A DNA stretch of 64,000 bases. Source: Amblyomma americanum (lineage: Eukaryota > Arthropoda > Arachnida > Ixodida > Ixodidae). The stretch lies in the NCBI RefSeq assembly GCF_052857255.1, contig NC_135497.1, positions 552,358,113 through 552,422,112 on the forward strand, read 5' to 3'. The notes under the pieces were generated by a model. It worked only from the letters and a program-made list of their open reading frames with translations, was not told where the DNA came from and did no database searches. How positions within the stretch are numbered: position 1 is the first letter of the stretch; each line of letters starts with the position of its first letter. The position numbers and the translations under genes are program-made. Shown here one piece after another: positions 1 to 8,402 of this stretch.

Positions 1-366
1 TTACCCAGGTTTTAAAATATGCAGCGGCACTCTAAGTTGATACGACAAAATGCGTGCTGCTGACTCTTGTACGGAGAAGGTCACGCTTTTTTGTATTGCG
101 CCTAATTGCTTAATTATTCGAGGGTAATTAACCAACTTTTCAAGCATTGAGTATGTAGGCGAAAAATTCCAATGAGACAGTTGTAGAACGGGCCGCAAAA
201 CGTCCGATTGAACAGTTTCTAACTTTCCATGTATTACGTATTAGCTTATTTTTGCCCACTGCAGATGCCCGCAAAATACAAAAGAAACCACATCACAGGT
301 CCACTTGCGCATCGCGATTGCAGTGCTCTCAAACGTTCCGTTTAGAAACAAGCACAACTAATTTGC
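1..366. other. Unassigned non-coding stretch
   Basis: I recognise no gene, RNA or repeat family here. A minus-strand open frame of 65 codons covers 1-198, but it has no domain that I know and its length is within what chance gives. It could be the edge of an old repeat that begins outside the window. Confidence 0.4.
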
Positions 367-482
367 CCTGGTCAACGTTTTTAGATAAGGCAAGTTGGTA
401 AACTTGCCTATAACATGACCCCGGGAATCCGCCCCACTTCCGTTGCCGCTTTCATCTCAAAGACACGCGATCGCCATCTCTA
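367..482 (+). repeat. Inverted repeat, left arm
   Basis: This stretch is matched in reverse complement by 1380-1487. The best block is about 60 bp (about 423-482) with only a few mismatches. The outer 40 bp are weaker, and the left arm carries about 11 extra bases between the two blocks. The arms lie about 900 bp apart. They could be two insertions of one dispersed repeat in opposite orientation, or the ends of a decayed DNA transposon. I see no transposase between them and could not identify target-site duplications. Confidence 0.7.
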
Positions 483-1379
483 AGGTTTTGACAGTGCCCC
501 CTAATTTTCTTTGTTTTATCCAACATTATCTAAAAACGGTGCACCGTTTTTAGGTTTTCCTTCCTTCCTTCACCGTTTTTAGGTAAGGGCGGTTGGAAAA
601 CTGCTAACTCAAAACGGTTGCCGCCTTAGCGGTGGCGCTGCGGTCGGTTTGGGTTAGGCGCGTCGTCAGCTACTTCCAGCTTGAGGAACGTCAGCAGACG
701 GTGACTCCCGTGAGTACAGAAACGTATTGATAATGAATACAAATGCAAGTTTCGCCTTCGTCTCTTTTGTATTAATAAAACACGACTGCTTAGCAGCATT
801 TATAACCATAACCGTGGCCGGGCACGTTGAAGATGCTTTGGCAAACAGCTTTCCAGCTGCACACTAGATACGTATTCAAGAAGTAAAACTAACGTGCTTT
901 CAGTATCGATCACTTAAACTATAGAACATGCCTCAACAACCAGGATGATCATATTTTCATCTCGACTCATTAAAGTAGCGAATGTGGTTTGAAGGAAAAA
1001 ATTAAAAGTGAGTATGTTGCAAGATCTGCAAGACTTCATCTAGAATCCCTAATCATCCAGACAACGGCCAACACGCTAAACAAGAATCAGGGCACGCTAC
1101 ATCCTATCTACGTGAAAAGATTGCAGAAGATTCTGAAGCGTATATAACCATTCCTTCTTCTGTGACAGCCTCATTGTGAACAAGGGCCCCGTATGGGACC
1201 CGAAACGTCATTTTTCATCTTTCGACTTGGTCAGTGACCCAATTTTCATTTGTGAATAAATCATGCTTCGCCCTGACCAGACGGTGTTCCGTCGAACCTT
1301 GGACTATGAAGAAAGAAAGAAAAAGCATTTTCTGTCTTTTTAAGCTTTTGCCAGGTTTTATTTTTAGGCACTCAACCAA
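483..1379. other. Spacer between the inverted arms, no gene seen
   Basis: No convincing coding region is visible. Around 541-600 there is a short stretch resembling the outer part of the left arm, so more pieces of the same repeat may be present. The rest is unassigned. Confidence 0.4.
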
Positions 1380-1487
1380 GAGATGGCGCTCGCGTGTCTT
1401 TGAGGTGAAAGCTGCAACGGAAGTGGGGCGGATTCCCGAGGGCAAATTTTTTTACTGTCCTTACCTAAAAAAGTTGGCCCTGGGGTA
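1380..1487 (-). repeat. Inverted repeat, right arm
   Basis: This is the reverse-complement partner of 367-482. The inner 60 bp (1381-1440) align base by base with about 423-482 with roughly five mismatches. The outer 40 bp share the pattern with lower identity. Open frames that cross this arm are explained by the repeat and are unlikely to be genes. Confidence 0.7.
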
Positions 1488-1899
1488 CTGTTGCTGAAAA
1501 GGTGACAGGGCTGTGACGCAGGCGCTGGTTGTGCGTTATCCGCCAGAGTAAAGCGATAATGGCTGCGTCTGCTTATCGCTATCATTAACAGTGGCAAGGG
1601 AAGCATACTCACTGCTTGAATCGCACAGCCAGGTACTGCGCCGCTGCCCTGTCACCTTTCAAGCGGGATCACACTATGCTAAATGATCTTTTCCTTGCTA
1701 TGCGCAATGTTTGAGAGCGCCGCAAACGCGTAGCACAAGCGGGCTCGGCACGTGGTTTTATGTATGTATTTCCCGGGCGTCTGCAGCGAACGAAAAAAAA
1801 CAAATACGTAAGAGATGGAAAGTTTGAAAGTGTTCAATCAGACATTTTGAGGACCGTTCTACCACTTTGTCATTGAATTTTTTTGAAAACTGTTTCTTG
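1488..1899. other. No gene seen
   Basis: I see no coding region, RNA gene or clear repeat in these bases. Confidence 0.4.
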
Positions 1900-2108
1900 G
1901 AAAAAGGAAATGTCTCGCATCTCGGCGGACACCTGAACCACGCTGTAAGGGAAGGTATAAAGGAGAGAATAAAAGAAGGAAGGGATGCCGTAGTGGAGGG
2001 CTTCAGAATAATTTCGACCACCTGGGGATATATAACGTGCGCTGACATCGCAAAGCACACTGGCGGCTTAGCGTTTCGCCTCTTTCGAAACGCGGCCGCA
2101 ATCGGTCG

Positions 2109-2119
2109 GGTTCGTACAC
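2109..2119 (-). promoter_or_regulatory. Decayed Pol III box B of the SINE
   Basis: On the minus strand this reads GTGTACGAACC, which differs at two positions from the usual GGGTTCGAACC form of box B. It sits about 30 bp inside the box A match, as expected for a tRNA-type internal promoter. Confidence 0.6.
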
Positions 2120-2147
2120 GGGTACTACAGATCTGTAGCCAAGTGCC

Positions 2148-2162
2148 CTAAACACTGAGCCA
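2148..2162 (-). promoter_or_regulatory. Pol III box A of the SINE
   Basis: On the minus strand this reads TGGCTCAGTGTTTAG, close to the tRNA box A pattern (TGGCNNAGTNG), with one likely change in the second half. It marks the 5' head of the SINE. Confidence 0.6.
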
Positions 2163-2172
2163 ACGCGGCTTG

Positions 2173-3230
2173 TTGAACCTTTTTACCTATTTTCAGTTCT
2201 GGCGAAATATAGTGAATTAACCTCGAATGATCAAGAAATTAAACACAATAGAAAAAATAGCCTGTTTGCTACACAGAACACCCAACAACCTTCATTTAGA
2301 CGCGTCGTCTAAGAGTACCGCGGCATATTTTTAAATCTTGGCTCGAGTTGGCTTGGACACCCTTTATAACCGCCGAAACAAAGCGCTCACCAGGGTTACA
2401 AAAAATGTGAACACGTGGCGAAAGGGGGTTGTCACAGTCAAAAGCGAGACATCGAGAAGGACAACATACGATACTGCCGAAACTCTATGTCGATATGAGG
2501 AGCAGGCAAGCCATGACCTTCAACAAAAAAGGTACAAATAAAGTGAAAAATTAATACCACTATTTTTACAGTAGTTAGCGTGCCGGTAGCTATCATGGTT
2601 AAAATAAAAAATTCATATTCCTCTATTTTTCTTTTAAACAGATCCAACAGGAGAAACAAGTGAAAAAAACAATATTCAAAGGCTGTGAACACAAGGAATC
2701 TTTAATGAAGAAATTAACCTGACATGAACGCATTCAGACGTGTTGTGTATGATTTAACCCAAGAAACTATGCGCATGAGAATTCCCTGAAACAGACAAAA
2801 GTTATGGCTACTAATTAACACAGCAGCACTAAAAAAAAACCAATGATGAAAGACAGACGACAAGGGATGTGAAGTTTAAAAAATAAAAAGGAAAGAGAAA
2901 AAAGGAAGCGTCTAAAACGTGCCAATAAAGTCAAGGTTAGAACTAGACAAAACAAGAAATGACTGCAATCGCATTGTCCGTGAGAGAAACGAAGGGCCTG
3001 CTTGCCCATCCCTCTTTGAGCTTTGGAATCTTGGCGGTTTCCTCTATTTCGCGTGCCAGCTTATTGCCTCATTTTTTGTCAAAACTATTGTCTGTTATAA
3101 TACATGAGCATTGCACTTTTTGTTGTTCTTTACTGTCGCATTTCCGACATATGTTATGTTCTGGCAACCTAAAAAGATTGAAAAACAATAAACACCTCCC
3201 TGCACCACGTGATGTACAACAGGCTTAATT
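2173..3230. other. A/T-rich stretch, no gene seen
   Basis: The sequence is A/T-rich with several A runs. Open frames of 60-90 codons on both strands carry no domain I recognise and look like chance. An AATAAA near 3187 could be a polyadenylation signal but has no gene upstream to go with it. Confidence 0.4.
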
Positions 3231-4470
3231 CAATTCAAAGAAAAAGAAAAGGCCTGAGGGGAATGGAAATTTTACCACCCGTAGGAGGGGAAAATAGAAA
3301 AAAATGAGGGGGGGACGCTACATAGCGACCCACAGCCGGGGCAGCGGGCCCGGGGAGACTCCCCTGATCTCCTCTGGGACATAGCGGAGAGGATGGGTGA
3401 AATGGATTGGTTGTGTCATCGTCGGGAAAGTGGTTATGGACATAGGAATGGGAACGGGGACAGCGAATTTTTTGCTCTGATCCATTGCTGGTCTTCCTGG
3501 CCTTGAGAGGGAGGGCTTCAAGATTGCCCAATGGTACGGCCCCGCTCAAGTGATGCCCGACTAAACACAAAATGCAACGGGCTCCGACCGCCGTAGATAG
3601 GAGAAACTAACCCGCGGTAAGTTACCTCGGACCCCTTCACGACTTTCAGGGTTTGTTTTCTAGCCTCCCAGCTACTAACCATCGCATTTCCTCCCAGCTA
3701 CTAACCGTCGTGGTTTTCAAGAAACTGGAAGTATGTGTGGTGTAATCCGGCCAATAGAAACTTAGGTCGTCAGCCTGTCGGCCCTCCGGCCCTCGGCACC
3801 ATGACCTAACACCTCCGAGGCTTCCAACCAACGTGTGCTTCCAACCAACGAACCATGCACTTATTTTCTCCCCTAGCTTGCTCCGCTCCAACTGAGGAGG
3901 GAGTGTTTAAGGCTGGACTGACCGGGCCACATACCCAGAACGTGGCTTAGTGTGAGATGACCCGGGCCTACTCCGCCGGTACTCCACAGCATCGAGGGTT
4001 TTCGCACTGGTCGTGCTACACCCCCTCCTTGGTGTCCCGCAATGACCTCTATGGCCCCGCGGTCAACCGTGCGGCCGCTTCCCTGAGGCATCGTTTTAGA
4101 GCAGACTGGCTGCTGTAAAGCGCCACGCAGGCCTGATTTCCCCGCAACGAGAAACCGGCGCGTCGGTCCCGAGACGTGCACGAATCGCGTGCGGAGGGAA
4201 GTAGCATGTATTTGAAAGCCTTTGAAATTTGTACATGCCTTCCATGCCAGATTTCGTAGGTCCAGCCTGGGTGTGTCTCCAGGCCTGCCTCCGCTCAGGC
4301 ATCGGAACACACGAGCGCGAATGGCCCTCACAGTCGCTTGGAAGTCGCGGCCACTCCTATAGCGTTTCGCATCCCCAGAGAATGGGCCGAGGCGAACCCA
4401 TCCCCACCGCTGGCGTTGCATCGGACCAAAGCCTCGTAGCCGAAACTACACCATCCCGTATCCAGTGAAA
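3231..4470. other. Unassigned GC-rich stretch, probable repeat
   Basis: This part is richer in G and C than its left neighbour. It has several minus-strand open frames, the longest 182 codons at 3873-4421. Their composition (rich in Arg, Gly, Ser, Pro) and lack of any known motif suggest GC-driven chance frames. The block 3240-3560 has the look of a dispersed repeat (purine-rich edge, then a GC-rich body), but I cannot name it. Confidence 0.35.
3664..3710 (+). repeat. Short direct repeat, two copies, period 26 bp
   Basis: The run CTCCCAGCTACTAACC occurs at 3665 and again 26 bp later, followed each time by a similar short tail. A second small duplication (CTTCCAACCAACG, twice) lies near 3820-3850. 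Both look like local slippage or minisatellite seeds. Confidence 0.7.
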
Positions 4471-4498
4471 GTGGGGGTGGGGGGGGTGGGGGAGAGGG
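4471..4498 (+). repeat. G-rich run
   Basis: The plus strand carries G runs of five, eight, five and three broken by single bases. Such a tract could form a G-quadruplex. It lies just beyond the end of the minus-strand GIY-YIG fragment, so it could also be a decayed tail. Confidence 0.6.
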
Positions 4499-4812
4499 CA
4501 GGAACAGGCCGCACAGTCCGAGTACCCTCTCTCACATTTCCAATAGGAAGCTTGCAAATTTTTGAAAGATGAACCTGATAAATTATTGTGATGCTCCATT
4601 AGCCTTTCATTGATACATCTGCATGTTTGCCCAATATATGCTATCAGTGTCAAATGAGTTGCGCACAACGAAGTGCGTGGCCAAAGCGCCAGTTCAAGCC
4701 GTCTGCCTATCGCCATCAGAGATAGGAACACTTTTGCGGTTTGCGATAGTTCTGCTTCTTTTTTTTATGTTCGTTTTACAGCTTACCAGTAGAGCGCCAC
4801 ATTCAGAATTTC
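4490..4812 (-). mobile_element. Penelope-like element fragment with GIY-YIG motif
   Basis: On the minus strand, about 4580-4638 encodes AYIGQTCRCINERL followed by an EHHNNL run, then an SFKNLQ stretch and Cys residues to about 4490. This matches the GIY-YIG endonuclease module at the C terminus of Penelope-like elements, where YIGQTGRCxNxRLxEH is typical. The module nicks DNA for target-primed reverse transcription. The frame upstream of the motif is broken, and 4610-4812 is homologous, in inverted orientation, to 4985-5187. The piece is a short dead fragment with no RT attached. Family assignment is from motif recall; the sequence itself shows the motif clearly. Confidence 0.65.
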
Positions 4813-4984
4813 CATCGACCGCAACCTGATCGGCCTTTTCCACCGTTCACTTCGCAACCAGCAGCTGATAACACATTGGCCATGGAAGTAAAATCAAAGC
4901 ACTGCAGGCAAGGAAGCTAAGAGTACTCGCTTCAACCACGCGTGCCATAGCTCCTGATGCCACCGAAACCGTACTGCGCAAGTT

Positions 4985-5187
4985 GCAATTGGTCCAAATT
5001 ATGAATGTGGCGCTTTGGTACCAAAGCGAGAAAACGAACGTCAGACAAAACAGAAGCACAACTATTGCAGACCAGGTGGGTGAGCCTATCATTGATAACG
5101 ACAGTTTGACGACGTGAACTCGACATTTGGGCAAGCGCTTCGATGTTTGCATTTCATTTCACGCCGATAGTACACCTTGTCACAAGA
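4985..5187 (+). mobile_element. Inverted relative of the Penelope-like fragment
   Basis: This plus-strand stretch aligns with the reverse complement of about 4610-4812 over some 200 bp. Shared marks are GAATGTGGCGCT near the start and an AAAACGAAC block 20-25 bp further on. Identity is roughly 70 percent with one three-base gap in the first half. The homology stops near 5187, right before the truncated non-LTR element begins, at about the point where the GIY-YIG motif would start. A second copy of the same family, cut off by the later insertion, is the simplest reading. Confidence 0.55.
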
Positions 5188-5226
5188 TAGAATAGAATAG
5201 ACTACGCCTTCTGCCTTCTGCACCTT

Positions 5227-5608
5227 ATGCGGGTGCAACTAAGCGATTTCTGTGCCACGTGGTACAACCGGTGTAACAGAAGACACGGCATAGAAGAGCA
5301 GAATCTCCTACGGCTGGTACAGGCGCTCGTAGTAAGCCGTATCTCGTATGCTGCCCCCTTCCTTGATCTTAAAGTTTCAGAAAAGGAAAAGATAAATGGA
5401 ATTATCAGGCGATGCACGAAACAAGCTCTAGGATTGCCCATCCGTAATCCACTCACCGCCTCCTAGAGCTGGGAATGCATAATACCCTGGAAGAAATTAC
5501 GGAAGCAGTGAGAACGTCCCAAATCGAACGCTTAGCCGGGACCACAACCGGCAGGGCCATTCTAGAAAAACTCAATCTTAGCCGAGATAACAGAACAACC
5601 ACCAAGTT
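5227..5608 (+). pseudogene. Post-RT (thumb) region of the truncated element
   Basis: The frame from 5227 to 5465 encodes a helix-rich stretch with VSRISYAAP and, later, IRRCTKQALGLP. These are typical of the region just after the RT palm in tick and other arthropod I-like elements. A frameshift near 5462 moves the reading to another frame, which continues (LELGMHNTLEEITEAV and onward) to about 5608. There a second shift leads into the RNase H frame. No RT catalytic motif is present in what is left. The segment can only be a remnant of a longer protein. Confidence 0.7.
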
Positions 5609-5611
5609 GAC

Positions 5612-6505
5612 ATGCTCGGAAAAATTCGAGACAATATAGTTGTACCCCCATTACCCAGGAATATGCATCCTATTCATCACTCAGTGCGCCGGGCCAAGCG
5701 GGCAGAGGCGCTAGAGAAACGCTTCCGCTCCTACAAAGACGAGGACGTGGTCTACGTGGATGCCGCTGAGTATGGTAAGAACACGATGACCGTCGCGGTC
5801 GTCAATAATAAACAACTCCTCAAAATAAGTGCCTCCGTACTCTCGGGTAACCCAGAGACTGCAGAGGAAGCTGCCATAGCACTGGCTTGTGTAGGCACAA
5901 AAGCGAGATACATCATCAGTGACTCCAAAGTTGCCATACTAAATTTCAGCAGGGGCCGGGTTTCCCCTCTAACGAATACAATTCTAAGCTGTCATGTAAT
6001 AGACCGGAAAATTACGCTAGTCTGGACACCAGCACATGCATCCCTGCCTGGTAATGAGACGGCCCACGAGTTCGCCCGATGCTTTTCTTTCCGGGCGGAC
6101 CCGAGCGAGGTGGTCTTTACAGACAGGGATCGCATGGTGACCTACAGGGAAATTACACAACACTATCGTTTGCAACGAGCTAGACTTCCTCCAGCAGATA
6201 GATCCTTGTCCAGATACCAAGCCATCAACTGGCGCCGGTTACAAACTTACACATTTCCAAACCCGGCCCTCTGGAGTCTTATGTACCCAGGGCAATTTTC
6301 AGAAAAATGCGCGAACTGCGAACTTAGGGCCACCATGGACCACATACTATGGGAATGTCCTCATGCTCCCCGGGAGGGACGAGGTATTAACACAAAAGAT
6401 CAATGGGAGACCTTACTACTGAGCTCCGACCCGGCGACTCAGTTACAACTCGTCCGACTGGCCGAAGCCGCCGCCGAGAGTCAAGACCTTTCGGCCGTCG
6501 TCTAG
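5612..6505 (+). pseudogene. RNase H and C-terminal zinc motif of a non-LTR retrotransposon
   Basis: This 297-codon open frame is the C-terminal part of an ORF2-type polyprotein. Residues about 46-160 form an RNase H fold. The acidic residues are at D50 (VYVDAAEYG), around E85 (ETAEEAAIALA) and D104 (IISDSK), and a late WTPAHASLPGNETAH box follows. The enzyme would remove RNA from the RNA-DNA hybrid during second-strand synthesis. Residues 233-249 give CX2CX7HX4C (CANCELRATMDHILWEC), the terminal zinc motif of these elements, probably for nucleic-acid binding. The ATG at 5612 is only the first Met after a frameshift, not a true start. The frame ends in TAG at 6503-6505, followed at once by a hairpin. 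Confidence 0.82.
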
Positions 6506-6507
6506 GC

Positions 6508-6527
6508 GGGTAGCCCTCTGGCTACCC
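6508..6527 (+). other. Perfect stem-loop after the retrotransposon stop codon
   Basis: GGGTAGCC, loop CTCT, then GGCTACCC form an eight-base-pair perfect stem with a four-base loop, starting two bases after the stop codon. In stringent-type LINEs a 3' UTR hairpin is recognised by the element's own RT. That role is inferred here from position and shape. Confidence 0.7.
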
Positions 6528-6553
6528 TCTTTCTGTTGTATATTAAAAGTTTT

Positions 6554-6570
6554 CCTATCCTATCCTATAT
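6554..6570 (+). repeat. Pentamer tail of the truncated retrotransposon
   Basis: Three tandem copies of CCTAT end the element. Many I-like elements end in short simple repeats and not a long poly(A), so this probably marks the 3' end of the insertion. Confidence 0.65.
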
Positions 6571-6842
6571 CTTTTCGTCTTGTAATTTACCTTACGACAA
6601 AGTCTAGATAGGCGCTGAATAGTTAAAAACCCCGTCAGCACCTGGGGTCGTATTCTATAAGCTGCCATTTTAGGAGGGCCATTTCGTGGCCGTCTGGCCC
6701 TCTTTCATTGGTGAATAAAATACACCCGCGGCTCTCTAAAGTGACCCGGTCATTGGGTAGAAGGCAAAGGGACCTCACTGTTGGCTGCATATCGCAGCCA
6801 ATGGCAGCCAGTGGGAGGTCGGGTTGCCGCTGATGACAAAGC
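6571..6842. other. Unassigned spacer
   Basis: No gene is seen. The spacer contains a short hairpin (6674-6702), and its right end may belong to the Penelope-like RT remnant that is clearer from 6843. Confidence 0.4.
6674..6702 (+). other. Short inverted repeat (hairpin)
   Basis: GAGGGCCA at 6674-6681 pairs perfectly with TGGCCCTC at 6695-6702 around a 13-base loop. It has no gene before it to end and is probably a structural part of an unidentified repeat. Confidence 0.55.
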
Positions 6843-6993
6843 GCTCCAATGCACCTTAACAAAATTTAATAACGGCTTGACAAAGTCTTGTGCCAGTGAA
6901 CTGCAGAAAAGCTTTTCAACCCACGTGTGGAGGCTGACACAGTCTGGTTACCCCAAACGCTTTATTTCTTCTGTCGCGGAAAATAAACGTTAA
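6843..6993 (+). pseudogene. Penelope-like RT C-terminal remnant
   Basis: The plus-strand frame encodes LTKSCASELQKSFSTHVWRL and then SGYPKRFISSVAEN. This matches the pattern after the RT core in Penelope-like elements, where an LxKSC box, an SFxxQxxRLxxAGFP box and a VxxVAE box occur in this order. The frame ends in TAA at 6991. No RT catalytic box is attached upstream, and the GIY-YIG fragments of this family lie 2 kb to the left in a different arrangement. The piece is short, so the call is moderate. Confidence 0.5.
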
Positions 6994-7133
6994 CAATACC
7001 AAGCAGACAAGAACAGAAAAAAAAACTGCTGATGGCATAGCTCTGTTAGGCCAGGATATACGTAGTGAAAGCGCGGAGACTTCTGCATTGGAAAAGTTTA
7101 TTCACTAGATGCGCCTTTATTCATGGTTAAAGC

Positions 7134-7966
7134 TTGAGCCCTCGTGGTGCCCCTGGGATCCTGGGGGCGCCAAACAAGCTGTCCTATGATAAGGAGACTG
7201 AAGCTGCTCTCGAGCGTTTTTCGTCAGAATTCAATGTTATCGTTAGTCACTCGAGAGGCTTATCAGGTGGGTTCATGCTATTGCAGGCCAACACACTGGG
7301 GATTACTGGCATGTCGTATAGCACAGACGACGACGGGCGACATATCTGCTGTGACCTCGCAATTTTGGGCGTGTAGTGGGGAATTGTTTGTGTTTATGCC
7401 TCTGTAAAGTGGCATGATAGAAGGTTATTTTTCATGTCACTAGTCGACCAGTTGTGCACGGATTGTAAAGTTTTGCTGTTGGGTGATTTCAATTGTATTT
7501 CTAGGGATGAAGACCGAGCAGTGGTAAGTAAGCGTTATGACTCTAGTGTAGGTTTACTTGCTGATTCAGCATGCGAATACAACTTGGTGGATATTGGGCA
7601 AGAGAAGGGACATAACATTCATTTCACTCATTTTCAGTGCTCCTCTAGTACTCGACTTGACAGGATTTACGTTTCAGCAGACATGTTATGCAGTGTTTTT
7701 GGTTACTGGGTGCGGCCCATATCCTTCAGTGATCACTGCATGGTGTCTCTTCAGATAGGGAGGTAAAGTCGGCGCATACTCCCTCCTCGATGGGAGTTGT
7801 TGAAGCTGAATACCTGCCTGCTCTCAAATAAAATCTTCAAATGTGCTGTATCTACTTGCTTTAAGGACACGTGGTCATGCGGTGGTTTCTCAGGTTTGCA
7901 ATATTGGGACTTATTTAAACAAGAAACAAAAACATTGCTATTGAAGCCTCAGCAAGAATCGTTTTT
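7134..7966 (+). pseudogene. L1/Tx1-like endonuclease domain
   Basis: The frame runs from 7134 through TAG (7374-7376) and TAA (7764-7766) in the same phase to about 7966. It encodes the endonuclease that nicks the target site. Visible marks are SRGLSGGFMLL, then a VYA...RRLFF stretch, LLLGDFNC (catalytic Asp and Asn), TRLDRIYVS and the final SDH box near 7732. The N-terminal part with the first catalytic Asn and Glu is missing. The Met at 7134 is not a real start. After the SDH box a W-rich stretch (WELLKLNTCLLSN) continues the polyprotein until a frameshift near 7967. Confidence 0.75.
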
Positions 7967-8376
7967 TTAAGAGACACCCCCTTCGAGATCTCTGCCGTAC
8001 TTTGGTCGAGCTACATGCGTTAGAGATGATTAGCCCAGGTGCCTATGGAGAAGATATCACTGTCATAAAACAAGAGCTTCAGCACTTTGAAAACGAAAAT
8101 ACAAAGGGCCTTTATAAGATCTGGGACCCATAGATTTCTGGATGAGCAACCATCTCGTCGTGCCCTGAGTGATGAAAGGCAGACTGATCTAGGTAAAAAA
8201 ATATTGAAAATTCAGTATGGTGGTTGCACATACAGCGATGCTCCTGGTATTATTGAGGCTTTCTTTGACTGTTATCGAAAGCTGTTTGGTGGTGGTGCGG
8301 GCACTAAGGTGACATCAGATTACAGTCACTTATTCGAAGCCTTGCTACGACTTGACGATGAGCAGCGTTCTCTAGT
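7967..8376 (+). pseudogene. Linker between endonuclease and RT of the L1/Tx1-like element
   Basis: From about 7967 to 8120 the frame encodes a helical stretch ending in KGLYK. A shift then leads into the frame that reads RSGTHRFLDEQPSR and continues to IIEAFFDCYRKLF. The RFLDE and F..YRKLF boxes are typical of the region just before RT in L1-group ORF2. The reading frame is lost at the G run 8377-8393. Confidence 0.65.
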
Positions 8377-8393
8377 GGGGGGGGGGGGGGGGG
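8377..8393 (+). repeat. Run of 17 G inside the decayed ORF2
   Basis: Seventeen G in a row sit between the linker and RT parts and change the reading frame. The flanking protein patterns on the two sides are continuous apart from this tract. It may have grown by slippage, and its length may be uncertain in the assembly. Confidence 0.9.
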
Positions 8394-8402
8394 TCTATCA
8401 CT

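Larger units (their letters stand above)
1900..2172 (-). mobile_element. tRNA-derived SINE of tick type
   Basis: Read on the minus strand, the element begins near 2172 with a tRNA-like head containing decayed box A (2148-2162) and box B (2109-2119) sequences. A long unrelated body follows, down to about 1900. The order (tRNA-like head, then a body with the marked run GGTTCAGGTGTCCGCCGA) matches SINEs I know as very common in tick genomes. That match is from memory and needs a repeat-library search. Such elements are transcribed by RNA polymerase III and moved by a partner LINE. This copy has mismatches in both boxes and is probably inactive. It is the best single clue to the host lineage. Confidence 0.72.
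5195..6572 (+). mobile_element. 5'-truncated non-LTR retrotransposon (EN-RT-RNase H type)
   Basis: Only the 3' third of the element is present: the region after the RT, an RNase H domain, a terminal zinc motif, a short 3' UTR with a hairpin, and a pentamer tail. 5' truncation is usual for target-primed reverse transcription. The RNase H plus C-terminal CCHC layout fits the I-group of non-LTR elements. The minus-strand element at 10-13.7 kb shares the same layout. Two frameshifts (near 5462 and near 5610) split the coding part, yet the last 297 codons are open, so the copy is fairly young. I could not define target-site duplications. Confidence 0.8.

Noticed and set aside
1..198. 65-codon minus-strand frame as a gene end
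   Set aside because: It is short, at the window edge, with no domain and no splice context that I can support.
1867..2151. 94-codon plus-strand frame over the SINE as a gene
   Set aside because: It is the antisense reading of the SINE.
2085..2172. A true tRNA gene
   Set aside because: Both promoter boxes have mismatches, the cloverleaf does not close well by eye, and a long SINE body follows.
3235..3570. 111-codon minus-strand frame as a gene
   Set aside because: It has a low-complexity Pro/Ser/Phe-rich end, no known domain and no gene context; a dispersed repeat is more likely.
3873..4421. 182-codon minus-strand frame as a host gene
   Set aside because: The stretch is GC-rich, where long chance frames are common. 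The protein has no recognised motif, and other frames are open too.
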